Position numbers and translations under genes: made by a program
Assembly: GCA_937910655.1 (NCBI GenBank)
Contig: CALEMV010000293.1
Coordinates: forward strand, 1 to 10,651
Length of the DNA stretch: 10,651 nt
Reading direction: 5' to 3'
From: an uncultured Solobacterium sp.
GTDB lineage: Bacteria > Bacillota_I > Bacilli_A > Erysipelotrichales > Erysipelotrichaceae
Shown: positions 1 through 8,325 of the stretch, piece by piece
How positions within the stretch are numbered: the first letter of the stretch is position 1
Layout of the letters: every line of letters begins with the position of its first letter
The notes under the pieces: model-generated
Seen by the model: the letters and a program-made list of their open reading frames with translations, nothing else
What the model was told of the DNA's origin: nothing
Database searches by the model: none

Positions 1-1101
1 ACCAACTAGTAGTAAGAAGATAAATACGATTGTAATTGGATATAGGAATAGTAATGCAGGTAAAGAATACTTGAGTATACGATCTAATCCAAAGTTTGAT
101 AAAAGGAATGAAACAAGTGTAAATCCAATTGCATAGATTCGATAGGATTCTGTCTTTGGGAATACCTCAACAAATGTTTCAGCGCATGATGTAACAAGAC
201 CAATCGCTGTCTTTAAACATGCAAAGATCATGATTCCTGCAAGTAATACATTACCAACAGCACCATAATAATGTTTTGCTAGGAGTGCCAAGGCAACACC
301 ACCATTTTCACTAGTACCCTGTAATAGTGCAGATTGAGCGCCTAAGATTGTTAACCCAAAATAGATAACCGCCATTAACGCAACTGCCAGTACTCCACTT
401 CTAAGTGTAATCTTTGCGATTTCTTTTGCGTCCTTGATTTTAAACTCTTTAATTGCGTTAATTAGGACAATCGCAAATGCAAGAGATGCTAAGGCATCCA
501 TCGTGTTATAGCCTTCTAAAAGACCTGTAAAGAATGGTTGCGATATATATCCACCTGTAGGTTGCACTTCAGTAAATGAACCAATTGGCTTAATAACTGC
601 CATCAGTAATAAGCAGAATAATAATACTAAGAAAATAGAGTTAATATATTTTCCAATCCAAGTCATAATCTTCGATGGGCGCAATGAGAATAATAATACT
701 AGCGCAAAGAAGATTACTGTATAGATGAATAATCCAAGTTGTGTTTGATCAGCAGAAATAAATGGTGTAATACCAGTAGTAAAACTGACTGTCGCTGTTC
801 TTGGAATTGCAAATAATGGACCAATACTCAAGTATAGGATAACTGTAAAGAAGTAACTAAACCATGTGGCTACCTTCTTTGAGGCATAAAATAGCCCTTC
901 ACTCTTTGAAATACCTATTGCGGCGATTCCTAAAAGTGGTAATCCTACACCTGTCATACAGAAACCAATGATTGCTGGAATACTATTGGCACCAGATAAC
1001 TGTCCCATATATACTGGGAAAATCAAATTACCTGCCCCAAAGAACATTCCAAATAACATTGATCCAAGTAATAGATATTCTTTTATTGTTAATTTTTTCA
1101 T
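1..1101 (-). CDS. brnQ: Branched-chain amino acid transport protein BrnQ (LIVCS family), C-terminus cut by window edge
   Basis: The frame is open from an ATG at 1101 to the left edge, giving 367 residues of a protein whose family is usually about 430-450 long, so the last membrane segments lie outside. It begins MKKLTIKEYLLLGSMLFGMF and carries the conserved FGAGNLIFP motif near residues 21-29, followed by many hydrophobic segments, as in Na+/H+-coupled Leu/Ile/Val symporters. The expected role is import of branched-chain amino acids across the cytoplasmic membrane. An AAGGAG ribosome binding site (1106-1111) overlaps the stop codon of the ABC-F gene just upstream, so the two are almost certainly cotranscribed and probably translationally coupled. 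The family call is firm; exact substrate preference cannot be read from the sequence. Confidence 0.93.
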   Translation of the reverse strand, partial: MKKLTIKEYLLLGSMLFGMFFGAGNLIFPVYMGQLSGANSIPAIIGFCMTGVGLPLLGIAAIGISKSEGLFYASKKVATWFSYFFTVILYLSIGPLFAIPRTATVSFTTGITPFISADQTQLGLFIYTVIFFALVLLFSLRPSKIMTWIGKYINSIFLVLLFCLLLMAVIKPIGSFTEVQPTGGYISQPFFTGLLEGYNTMDALASLAFAIVLINAIKEFKIKDAKEIAKITLRSGVLAVALMAVIYFGLTILGAQSALLQGTSENGGVALALLAKHYYGAVGNVLLAGIMIFACLKTAIGLVTSCAETFVEVFPKTESYRIYAIGFTLVSFLLSNFGLDRILKYSLPALLFLYPITIVFIFLLLVG

Positions 1102-1109
1102 AGAACTCC

Positions 1110-2672
1110 TTAAATAATACGTGTTGTCCATTCAGTACAATCCACAACACGAGTTGCTAAACCTTCATAGAAATCTGGCTCATGGCATACCATTAGCACA
1201 GTTCCTTGATAATCTAATAATGCTTGTTTTAATGAATCCTTCGCATCCGCATCCAAGTGGTTTGTAGGTTCGTCTAATACGAGTATATTCGCATCACGAT
1301 TCATTAACTTACAAAGTCTGACCTTTGCCTGCTCGCCACCAGAAAGTACTTGAATACGACTTTCAATATGCTTTGTTGTTAAACCACACTTAGCAAGTGC
1401 CGCACGGCACTCATATTGTGTCCATGCTGGGAATGTATCCCAAATTTCCTGCAAGCATGTTTTATCATTATCACCAAATACTTCTTGTTCAAAGTATCCA
1501 ATCTCTAGGTATTGATCTTTTTCAATCTCACCAGATAATGGTGGAATAATACCAAGTAAGCTCTTTAGAAGCGTTGTCTTACCAATACCATTGGCACCAC
1601 TCAGTATCACCTTCTCTTTTCTTTCCACAAGGAAATCGAGAGGTTTGGAAAGTGGTGTATCATAACCAATCACAAGTTGTTTTGTCTCAAAGATGACACG
1701 ACCTGGTGTACGAGCAGTACGGAATGAGAATTCTGGTTTTGGTTTTTCGATTGTCTTTTCAATCATCTCCATCTTATCCAGTTTCTTCTGTCGTGACATC
1801 GCCATATTACGTGTAGAGACTCGTGCTTTATTTCTAGCCACAAAGTCCTTTAGCTCCGCAATCTCTTTCTGTTGACGATTATACGCAGCTTCTTTTTGTG
1901 CCTTACGGACTTCGTAGACTTCCATAAACTTATCATAGTCACCTACATATCTTGTAAGTGCACTATTATCCATGTGGTAGATAATATTGACGACACTATT
2001 TAGGAATGGAATATCATGTGAAATCAAAATAAATGCGTTCTCGTATTCTTGTAAATACTTCTGTAGCCATGTGATATGTTCTACATCGAGATAGTTTGTA
2101 GGTTCATCCAAGAGTAAGATGTCTGGCTTTTGGAGTAAGAGTTTGGCTAGTAAGACCTTTGTACGTTGTCCACCAGATAAATCCACAACATCTCTATCCA
2201 AACCTAAATCATATAGACCCAATGCACGTGATACTTCATCAATCTTCGCATCAATCATATAGAAATCATGTGCATTTAGTACATCCGCTAATGAACCCGC
2301 TTCACTCATCATCTCATCCATCTGTGTTTCACTGATGGACTCATCTGCCATATCCATATAAAGTTGGTTCATGCGACTTTCCATTTCAAAAAGTTCATCG
2401 AAGGCTGTCTGTAAGACCATACGTATTGTGCTACCTTTTGTTAAGATGGCTGTCTGATCCATATATCCAGTGATGACATGTTTCGCCCATTCCACTTTGC
2501 CTTCTTCAGGAATGAGTTGACCAGTCACAATTTTCATAAACGTTGACTTACCTTCACCATTTGCGCCAATTAAACCAATATGTTCACCTTTTAAAAGACG
2601 AAAAGACACGTCATCAAAGATAATTCGATCTCCAAAACTATGTGATAAATGTTCAACGTTCAATATACTCAT
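1110..2672 (-). CDS. ABC-F family ATPase (tandem ABC domains, no membrane segments)
   Basis: A soluble 520-residue protein with two ABC nucleotide-binding domains and no transmembrane helices, which is the ABC-F layout. Domain 1 has Walker A GANGEGKST (36-44), signature LSGGQ (165-169), Walker B with D189/E190 followed by PTNYLD, and H219. Domain 2 has GANGIGKTT (359-367), LSGGE (443-447), LVLDEPTNHLD (464-474) and H497. A charged inter-domain linker (about 243-320, rich in K, R, E and Q) matches the region that reaches into the ribosomal E site in this family. Members are translation factors that resolve stalled ribosomes, and some protect ribosomes from antibiotics; nothing here decides between these. 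Length is close to YbiT-type members. The ATG at 2672 has an AGAGGT ribosome binding site. It lies 15 nt after the PAP2 gene and 8 nt before brnQ. Confidence 0.93.
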   Translation of the reverse strand: MSILNVEHLSHSFGDRIIFDDVSFRLLKGEHIGLIGANGEGKSTFMKIVTGQLIPEEGKVEWAKHVITGYMDQTAILTKGSTIRMVLQTAFDELFEMESRMNQLYMDMADESISETQMDEMMSEAGSLADVLNAHDFYMIDAKIDEVSRALGLYDLGLDRDVVDLSGGQRTKVLLAKLLLQKPDILLLDEPTNYLDVEHITWLQKYLQEYENAFILISHDIPFLNSVVNIIYHMDNSALTRYVGDYDKFMEVYEVRKAQKEAAYNRQQKEIAELKDFVARNKARVSTRNMAMSRQKKLDKMEMIEKTIEKPKPEFSFRTARTPGRVIFETKQLVIGYDTPLSKPLDFLVERKEKVILSGANGIGKTTLLKSLLGIIPPLSGEIEKDQYLEIGYFEQEVFGDNDKTCLQEIWDTFPAWTQYECRAALAKCGLTTKHIESRIQVLSGGEQAKVRLCKLMNRDANILVLDEPTNHLDADAKDSLKQALLDYQGTVLMVCHEPDFYEGLATRVVDCTEWTTRII

Positions 2673-2687
2673 GACTACCTCTTTACT

Positions 2688-3377
2688 TTAAAATGTTAAA
2701 ACTTTTCCCCACTGATGTTTTAATGCTAGTCTCATTGAGATATACGCAATAATAATCCCTGCAGGAATATCGATGAAATAATGTTGTTTACATAATACCG
2801 TACTTGCGAAAATCAACACACAGAATACTGCGGAGAAGATACGATAGGACTTTGCGTACTCAGGGCGTTTTGCGACTCCCATATAACAACAAGTACTAAT
2901 CAAACAATGGTAACTTGGTGCTAGGTTTGTACCATAGCGGCCACCATCCATATTGTAAATCCACTGTAGTGCTTGATTTAGCACACCAGAATTATCGTTA
3001 AGAAGGTTCTCTGCAACACGATCCATACGTGTAGGATAGACTGTAAATACAATCGCGCCAATCAAGTATGCGACAAACATTCCAATCAAGAAATCTTTGA
3101 AATGGTCCTTCGTACCATCTTTCGCAACAGCCATTGGACCATAAATCCAGAATAGATAAGACAGGATATATACCGTAATAAATGGCAGATACAGTGGAAT
3201 CAAATCATCCAACCATGCAATCTTGGTTGTATGCCAGCCAATTCCAAGCGCAAGACTAATATCATTTGCCCAAAGATACATATATCTCTGTAGTATAAAC
3301 ATGCCGATTCCAGCGATGTATCCATATACTGGAATATTGAAAAATTTCTTATTCAAACAGTCTTTTAACCATTTCAT
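2688..3377 (-). CDS. PAP2-superfamily integral membrane phosphatase-like protein
   Basis: A 229-residue membrane protein with about five or six hydrophobic helices (for example 18-31, 60-80, 97-113, 178-196, 203-216). Two hallmarks of the PAP2 acid-phosphatase fold are visible: APSYHCLIS (H157, the PSxH motif) and KQHYFID (H199, D203, the HxxxD motif). The first motif (KxxxxxxRP) is only hinted at by YPTRMDR near 114-120. In motif 3 the arginine expected six residues before H199 is a threonine (T193). This pattern resembles the PAP2_3 / inositol-phosphorylceramide-synthase-like branch. The likely role is hydrolysis or transfer of a phosphate or phospho-alcohol head group on a lipid at the membrane surface; the substrate is unknown. 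It is the first gene of the PAP2 - ABC-F - brnQ operon. An AGAGGA ribosome binding site lies about 6 nt before the ATG. Confidence 0.82.
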   Translation of the reverse strand: MKWLKDCLNKKFFNIPVYGYIAGIGMFILQRYMYLWANDISLALGIGWHTTKIAWLDDLIPLYLPFITVYILSYLFWIYGPMAVAKDGTKDHFKDFLIGMFVAYLIGAIVFTVYPTRMDRVAENLLNDNSGVLNQALQWIYNMDGGRYGTNLAPSYHCLISTCCYMGVAKRPEYAKSYRIFSAVFCVLIFASTVLCKQHYFIDIPAGIIIAYISMRLALKHQWGKVLTF

Positions 3378-3400
3378 AATCGTCCTCTTTCACATCGCTT

Positions 3401-3406
3401 ATTATA
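3401..3406 (-). promoter_or_regulatory. Probable -10 box of the PAP2 - ABC-F - brnQ operon
   Basis: The minus strand has a perfect TATAAT 24 nt upstream of the PAP2 start codon, in the short gap after the peptidase terminator. I see no good TTGACA-like -35 box at 16-18 nt, so the promoter is either weak or activator-dependent. Predicted transcription would start near 3394, leaving a leader of under 20 nt that still contains the AGAGGA ribosome binding site. The call is inferred from position and the -10 match only. Confidence 0.45.
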
Positions 3407-3440
3407 TCGTAGACAATGTAAATCTCCTATCGTTATCATC

Positions 3441-3463
3441 AAAAAAGGAGGTAAATTACCTCC
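3441..3463 (-). terminator. Rho-independent terminator of the opp-peptidase operon
   Basis: Read on the minus strand, AGGAGGT, loop AATTT, ACCTCCT form a 7-bp GC-rich stem, extendable on paper to a 9-nt perfect inverted repeat with a 1-nt centre. Six T residues follow directly (plus-strand A run 3441-3446). The stem begins within the TAG stop codon of the M42 peptidase (3463-3465), so termination comes immediately after the last gene. It is oriented only for minus-strand transcription, because the A-tract precedes the stem on the plus strand. It separates the opp operon from the PAP2 operon. Confidence 0.88.
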
Positions 3464-4542
3464 TATGCTTGTGTAAGGATGTAGCGATATAATAATTCAA
3501 CTGTATCAACGACATCTCGTACATCGACTACTTCATAGCTATGTACATAACGCATTGGAATCTGAACACCACCAGCGATAATACCACCGTTTAATGTCTG
3601 CATAAAGCTAGCGTCTGTCGCACCAGCCGCATACGCTTCAATTGCGTATGGAATTTGATTATCCTTCGCTACTTTCTTTAAGTCGCGTACAAGCTGTGGA
3701 TGGGCAATCAAACCACCGATACAAGTAGAAAGTTTATCCATCACCTTAATAGAAGTTCCCTTACCTAATACGTTGATGTATTCAGATTCTGGAACACCTG
3801 GAATATCAGTCGCAAGACTCATATCCAAAGCAATCGCGATATCAGGTTTGATATTTGTTGCGGCTACAATAGCACCACGAGCACCCACTTCTTCTTGTGT
3901 CGTAAATACTGCATATAAATCAGGAATGTCTTCTCTACCTTGTAGTAAGCGTACAACTTCTTCCAAGATAAACACGAGTGCACGATCATCAAGCGCCTTA
4001 CCACCTAATTTATGCTTACCAAGTTCAATTACTGGATAGTCGATCGAAATTGCATTACCCTCTTCAATACCAAGTTCCAATACCTCTTGGCGAGATTCAC
4101 AACCAACTTCAATAAAGAATTCATGTACGGAAGAAGGCATTGTTGTACAACGGTCTGGTCTTCCAGGATGAAGAGAATTAATAATACCATTGATATGCTT
4201 ACCCTCATCTGTCTTGATGATGACACGCTTGCCAAAGAACTGTTGAGGCGCAAAACCTCCAAGTGTATCTACCCAAATAAATCCTTTACTGTCGATATGA
4301 CGAATAATCAAACCAATTTCATCCATATGTGCCGCAATCAAAATCTTCTTATCACCAGTTCCTTTACGATGATAAATTAAATTACCAAGTACATCTGTAG
4401 AATGTGTGAAGTCTGAATCAGCTAAGTTTTGCTTGATGAGTTCTGCGACTTCTTCTTCAAAACCGCTAGGTCCAAATACGGATGACAATCCTTTGATACG
4501 CTCGCGGAAATTCTTTTCAATTTGTTCACGATTAAATTCCAT
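3463..4542 (-). CDS. M42-family metallo-aminopeptidase (glutamyl/deblocking aminopeptidase type)
   Basis: A cytosolic di-metal aminopeptidase of the PepA/FrvX/YsdC group, 359 residues from the chosen start (family about 340-370). Expected metal and catalytic residues are present: H72 and D74 in AAHMDEIGL, D185/D186 in KALDDR, E217/E218 in TTQEEVG, D240 in ALDMS, and H334 in RYVHSYE. The substrate-side AGATDASF segment is also typical. Members form large tetrahedral dodecamers that trim short peptides from the N-terminus. The frame also opens at ATGs at 4569 and 4560 inside oppF, but those lack a ribosome binding site. The ATG at 4542 lies 4 nt after the oppF stop with AGTGAG about 7 nt upstream, so I prefer it. 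As last gene of the opp operon it probably degrades imported peptides. Confidence 0.9.
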   Translation of the reverse strand: MEFNREQIEKNFRERIKGLSSVFGPSGFEEEVAELIKQNLADSDFTHSTDVLGNLIYHRKGTGDKKILIAAHMDEIGLIIRHIDSKGFIWVDTLGGFAPQQFFGKRVIIKTDEGKHINGIINSLHPGRPDRCTTMPSSVHEFFIEVGCESRQEVLELGIEEGNAISIDYPVIELGKHKLGGKALDDRALVFILEEVVRLLQGREDIPDLYAVFTTQEEVGARGAIVAATNIKPDIAIALDMSLATDIPGVPESEYINVLGKGTSIKVMDKLSTCIGGLIAHPQLVRDLKKVAKDNQIPYAIEAYAAGATDASFMQTLNGGIIAGGVQIPMRYVHSYEVVDVRDVVDTVELLYRYILTQA

Positions 4543-4546
4543 AAGT

Positions 4547-5524
4547 TTACTCACTTTCATTTTCTGCATTTAGTATGCATGCATATTGATGACCATTTCC
4601 TAGGTCTTTTACTTCTGGTTGTTTGAGTGCACATTCCTCTTTCGCAAATGGACATCTAGTGTGAAATACACAGCCCTTTGGTGGGTTTGATGGAGATGGA
4701 AGATCACCATCAATGAGTGAACTCTCATTCATCTCTACCCCAATTGTAGGAATTGCATTTAATAATGTCTGCGTATATGGGTGTGAAGGATGATTGAAGA
4801 TATCTTCACTCGTACCCTCTTCAACAACATGCCCTAAATACATTACTAGAATACGATCTGCAATATGCTTTACTACACCTAGATCGTGAGAAATAAAGAT
4901 ATAGGAAATGTTTAATTCTTCTTGTAGTTGTTTTAATAGATTAATAATTTTTGCCTGGATAGAAACATCCAGTGCAGATACAGGTTCATCACAGATAACG
5001 ATATCTGGCTTCAAGATAATTGCACGCGCAATTCCAATCCTTTGTCTTTGACCACCAGAGAATTCATGTGGATAGCGATTAATCCAAGTTGGATCTAGTC
5101 CAACAAGTTTCATGGTTTCTAATACCATCTCTTCTCGCTCACTACGTGTTTTCCAAGTTTTTTCAATATCAATTGGCTCCGCAATGATATCACGTACTGT
5201 CATACGTGGATTTAAAGAAGAATATGGATCTTGGAAAATGATTTTTAACTTCTTTCTCGCTTCACGAAGTGCATTTCCTTTTAAACTTGTAAAATCTTCT
5301 CCATGTAGGATAACTTTCCCTGAAGTTGGTTCTGTTAAACGGATAATTGATTTTACTGTTGTTGATTTACCACATCCACTTTCACCAACAATCGCTAATG
5401 TCTCCTTACGATGTAGTACAAAACTTACATCATCAACTGCTTTTACACTTTCCTTTTTTTGAAATAGTGAACCTTGTTGGTAGTATTTCTTTAGATTTTG
5501 AACCTCAAGAATGATTTCACTCAT
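4547..5524 (-). CDS. oppF: Oligopeptide ABC transporter ATP-binding protein OppF
   Basis: The second ATPase of the peptide importer, 325 residues from the chosen start (E. coli OppF is 334). Visible motifs: Walker A GESGCGKS (47-54), Q-loop IFQDPYSSLNP, signature FSGGQ (155-159), Walker B ICDEP (D179, E180), switch H213, and a C-terminal oligopeptide-transporter extension with HPSHPYTQTLL. Four cysteines (285, 291, 298, 316) in GCxFxxRCPFA...C...C match the conserved motif reported to hold an Fe-S cluster in one thermophilic DppD. It works at the inner membrane face with OppD, driving OppB-OppC. I chose the ATG at 5524 because GGAGG sits 8 nt upstream and it overlaps the oppD stop (ATGAGTGA). 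An ATG at 5542 adds six residues but lacks a proper ribosome binding site. Confidence 0.94.
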   Translation of the reverse strand: MSEIILEVQNLKKYYQQGSLFQKKESVKAVDDVSFVLHRKETLAIVGESGCGKSTTVKSIIRLTEPTSGKVILHGEDFTSLKGNALREARKKLKIIFQDPYSSLNPRMTVRDIIAEPIDIEKTWKTRSEREEMVLETMKLVGLDPTWINRYPHEFSGGQRQRIGIARAIILKPDIVICDEPVSALDVSIQAKIINLLKQLQEELNISYIFISHDLGVVKHIADRILVMYLGHVVEEGTSEDIFNHPSHPYTQTLLNAIPTIGVEMNESSLIDGDLPSPSNPPKGCVFHTRCPFAKEECALKQPEVKDLGNGHQYACILNAENESE

Positions 5525-6503
5525 TGTGCCATCCTCCTTCATCTACCAACAAGCAACGAACGTCATGATCATCATAGTGCTTGAGGCTAACTTTCTTCGT
5601 AAAACATTCGCCCTTCGCAAATGGACATCTAGGTGCGAATAAACATCCCTCTGGTAAGTTATCCAACATCGGCACTGAACCCGGGATATCTTGTAACGAA
5701 GATTGTTGTTTATTAATTTGAGGAATTGCATTCTGTAAACCAATCGTGTAAGGATGTAATGGCTTATCAAACAATTTCTTACATGGAGCACTTTCCACAA
5801 ATTGACCTGCATACATGACAATAACACGGTCAACCATCTGATAGATCACTCCCATATCATGGGAGATAAAAATGACTGCAGTATTTGTTTCATCACGTAG
5901 CTTCTTAATTAAGCGAAGAATCTGTGCTTGAATCGTTACGTCCAAAGCTGTAGTAGGCTCATCACAGATAAGTAGCTTTGGATGACAAACAAGTGCCATC
6001 GCAATCATAATACGCTGTCTCATACCACCAGATAATCTGGATGGAATACCATGATAAACCTTTTCTGGTTGCGGAATACCTACGTCTCGAATCGCAGCGA
6101 TTGCACGCTCCTTTAATTCGGTATTTGAAACTTTCTCATGTGCTTTGATAGCTTCTTCAATTTGCTTACCAACTTTCATCAACGGATTTAATGAAGTCAT
6201 TGGCTCTTGGAAAATCATAGAAATATCTTTTCCACGTATTCTTTGAAACTCTCGTGGACTGAGTGTTGTCATATCTTGGCCTGCATAGAATATCGTACCA
6301 GCTGCGATTTTTGCGGGTGAATTCAAAAGATTCATAATCGCAGATGCCAGCATGGATTTACCGCAACCACTTTCACCTACAATACCTACAATTTCGCCCT
6401 CTTTGATAGATAAATTTACTTTATCTATGACTGGAAGTGGCCCCTTTTCTGACAAGAGTTCTACTTCTAAGTCTTTAATCTCTAATACTGTATTTTGGCT
6501 CAT
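5517..6503 (-). CDS. oppD: Oligopeptide ABC transporter ATP-binding protein OppD
   Basis: A 328-residue ATPase subunit of a type I peptide importer. Motifs in order: Walker A GESGCGKS (43-50), Q-loop IFQEPMTSLNP (Q99), signature LSGGM (157-161), Walker B LLICDEP (D181, E182), switch H215, and a C-terminal oligopeptide-transporter domain with LHPYTIGLQNAIP. Cysteines at 287, 293, 300 and 317 form the GCxFxxRCPFA...C...C motif also seen in OppF. It hydrolyses ATP as a heterodimer with OppF. The start ATG overlaps the oppC stop in an ATGA arrangement with GAGGTGA just upstream, which indicates translational coupling. The Dpp (dipeptide) family shares these motifs, so Opp versus Dpp rests on the A-B-C-D-F gene order and is not certain. 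Confidence 0.94.
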   Translation of the reverse strand: MSQNTVLEIKDLEVELLSEKGPLPVIDKVNLSIKEGEIVGIVGESGCGKSMLASAIMNLLNSPAKIAAGTIFYAGQDMTTLSPREFQRIRGKDISMIFQEPMTSLNPLMKVGKQIEEAIKAHEKVSNTELKERAIAAIRDVGIPQPEKVYHGIPSRLSGGMRQRIMIAMALVCHPKLLICDEPTTALDVTIQAQILRLIKKLRDETNTAVIFISHDMGVIYQMVDRVIVMYAGQFVESAPCKKLFDKPLHPYTIGLQNAIPQINKQQSSLQDIPGSVPMLDNLPEGCLFAPRCPFAKGECFTKKVSLKHYDDHDVRCLLVDEGGWHNE

Positions 6504-7363
6504 AGTTCACCTCTTGAAATACGTAATTTAGGATCTAAGGCATCACGTAAACCATCACCCATCATATTAAAGGCCATTACTGTAACAATAATGCATAAAC
6601 CCGGGAATAAACTGTAGTACGTATTACTGCGGATAAAATCCTGTGATTCTGCAATCATTGAGCCCCAGCTTGGCTTTGGTGATGGAACACCTAAACCTAA
6701 ATAGCTTAAACTAGCTTCCGATAAGATTGCGCTAGGAATACCTAACGTAATCGAAACAATTAACATTGGAATACAGTTTGGGAATAAATGCTTTAGGATA
6801 ATACGTAATGTAGAACCACCATCTACCTTACATGCTTGAATGTATTCTTGGCCCTTTAGCTGCATTACTTGCCCACGAATTAATTTGGCAGTACTTGCCC
6901 AACTCAATAAACCCAGTGAGATATATAGATTTGTAATACCTGGTCCTAATGCGTACATTAATGCCATCGCAAATAACAAAAATGGAAACGAAGAAAATAC
7001 CTGCATTACAAATGAAATTGCATCATCTGTTTTACCACCGACATAGCCTGCTGTAACACCCATAAAGTATCCGATAATTGTCGCAATTAATTGCGAAATA
7101 ATACCTACTGATAGTGATACACGACAACCATACACACAACGTGTAAAGATATCTCTACCATACTGGTCTGTACCCCACCAGTGCTTTAAACTAGGTGATA
7201 ATAGTCGCTCTGACAATGCTTGCTTTTCAGGGTCATAAATAGTAATCAGTGGAGCGATAAAACAAATAATAATCAAACTGATTAGAATGAGCGCTGATAC
7301 AACTGCGACTTTATTTTTACAAAAACGTTGGAAGGATTCACTATAGAAATTATTTTTCTTCAT
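6500..7363 (-). CDS. oppC: Oligopeptide ABC transporter permease OppC
   Basis: A 287-residue permease of the OppC/DppC type. It has an N-terminal membrane helix (about 20-42), the conserved periplasmic-side segment HWWGTDQYGRD (61-71), about five further helices, and an EAA-type coupling loop (about 173-197, EYIQACKVDGGS...HLFPN) that docks onto an ATPase. The C-terminus contains the usual LDPKL. With OppB it forms the membrane pore for peptide import. The start overlaps the oppB stop by one base (TAATG), with AAGGAGG seven nt upstream, so OppB and OppC should be made in near-equal amounts. No odd features. Confidence 0.95.
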   Translation of the reverse strand: MKKNNFYSESFQRFCKNKVAVVSALILISLIIICFIAPLITIYDPEKQALSERLLSPSLKHWWGTDQYGRDIFTRCVYGCRVSLSVGIISQLIATIIGYFMGVTAGYVGGKTDDAISFVMQVFSSFPFLLFAMALMYALGPGITNLYISLGLLSWASTAKLIRGQVMQLKGQEYIQACKVDGGSTLRIILKHLFPNCIPMLIVSITLGIPSAILSEASLSYLGLGVPSPKPSWGSMIAESQDFIRSNTYYSLFPGLCIIVTVMAFNMMGDGLRDALDPKLRISRGEL

Positions 7364-8295
7364 TAGTTAACCTCCTTTGTTAAACGTATGTTTGGATTAA
7401 CAACTGCATATAATATATCTACCGCAAAATATACGAGTACACATATCGCTGCCACATAGATGACACCACCTTGTACAAGCGGAATATCACGACGATTGAT
7501 TGCATCAATCAATAACTTACCAATACCTGGAATATTAAATACATTCTCGGTAATCATCGATCCTGTTAGTAACACACCAAAGTCATTTCCAAGAATCGTC
7601 ATAATTGGAATTAGTGCATTACGGAATGCATGGAAGAAGATGATTCTTGGATAACTAATACCCTTCGCAAATGCTGTACGGATATAATCCTGTTTCATTA
7701 CTTCTAACATCGACGAACGTGTAACGCGCGCGATCGATGCGGCAGATCGAATGCCTAGCGAAAATGACGGTAATACCCACCATATTGCAGATTTCACACC
7801 TGATACTGGAAACCAGCCAAGTTTCAAACCAACAAAAATCTGTAAGATAATCGCAATCCAAAACGATGGCGCTGAGATACTAAAGACAGAAAGCGACATC
7901 AGAATACGATCAATAATACGATTGTGGTATACCGCTGCTAATACACCAAATAATAATCCGATTACGATTGCGATAATGTATGCCGCAATCGCCATCACAA
8001 ATGTATATTTAAATGCTTGTAAGATTAAAGTTAATACTGCTTTACGTTGGAAATAGCTAGTTCCTAGATTTCCTGTAACCAAGCCTTGTAACCAACGCAA
8101 ATATTGGAGTGGCAAAGGCACATCTAGACCTAGTTGGTGTCTAGCAGTTTCAATCGCATCTTTACTTGCGAATTCACCTAGCATTGCGGCTACGACATCC
8201 CCTGGAATTACATTCAATACGATAAATGTAAGTAAGGAAATCGCAAAGATAATCATTATTGCCAACAGTGCTCTTTTTAAAATATATTTACCCAT
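7363..8295 (-). CDS. oppB: Oligopeptide ABC transporter permease OppB
   Basis: A 310-residue permease of the OppB/DppB type. It begins MGKYILKRALLAIMIIF, the usual amphipathic start plus first helix (about 8-30). It has the family-typical VIPGD (29-33), the RHQLGLD...LQYLRWL segment (52-69), about five further helices, and the EAA-type loop DYIRTAFAKG...HAFRNALIP (203-230) that contacts an ATPase. The ATG at 8295 is preceded by AAAGGA about 7-8 nt upstream. It is separated from oppA by 80 nt containing a stable hairpin, whereas all later junctions overlap or nearly touch, so oppB starts the tightly coupled part of the operon. Confidence 0.95.
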   Translation of the reverse strand: MGKYILKRALLAIMIIFAISLLTFIVLNVIPGDVVAAMLGEFASKDAIETARHQLGLDVPLPLQYLRWLQGLVTGNLGTSYFQRKAVLTLILQAFKYTFVMAIAAYIIAIVIGLLFGVLAAVYHNRIIDRILMSLSVFSISAPSFWIAIILQIFVGLKLGWFPVSGVKSAIWWVLPSFSLGIRSAASIARVTRSSMLEVMKQDYIRTAFAKGISYPRIIFFHAFRNALIPIMTILGNDFGVLLTGSMITENVFNIPGIGKLLIDAINRRDIPLVQGGVIYVAAICVLVYFAVDILYAVVNPNIRLTKEVN

Positions 8296-8325
8296 GCCTA
8301 TATCCTTTCATCAATAACAGAAATA

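Noticed and set aside
3441..3463. AGGAGG on the plus strand as a ribosome binding site for a plus-strand gene
   Set aside because: It is one arm of the terminator hairpin; the only downstream plus-strand frames are antisense to the peptidase.
3223..3492. Plus-strand open frame across the PAP2 start and the intergenic gap
   Set aside because: It is antisense to the PAP2 N-terminus and runs through the peptidase terminator; no ribosome binding site or family-like sequence.
4012..4380. Plus-strand and shifted minus-strand open frames inside the M42 peptidase gene
   Set aside because: They lie wholly inside a clearly conserved metallopeptidase and look like chance frames of its coding sequence.
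4574..4585. The 12-base palindrome TATGCATGCATA occurs near the ends of both oppF (4574-4585) and oppA (8505-8516)
   Set aside because: Both copies encode the residues YACI in locally conserved coding contexts, so shared codon choice explains them. I see no third copy or regulatory placement.
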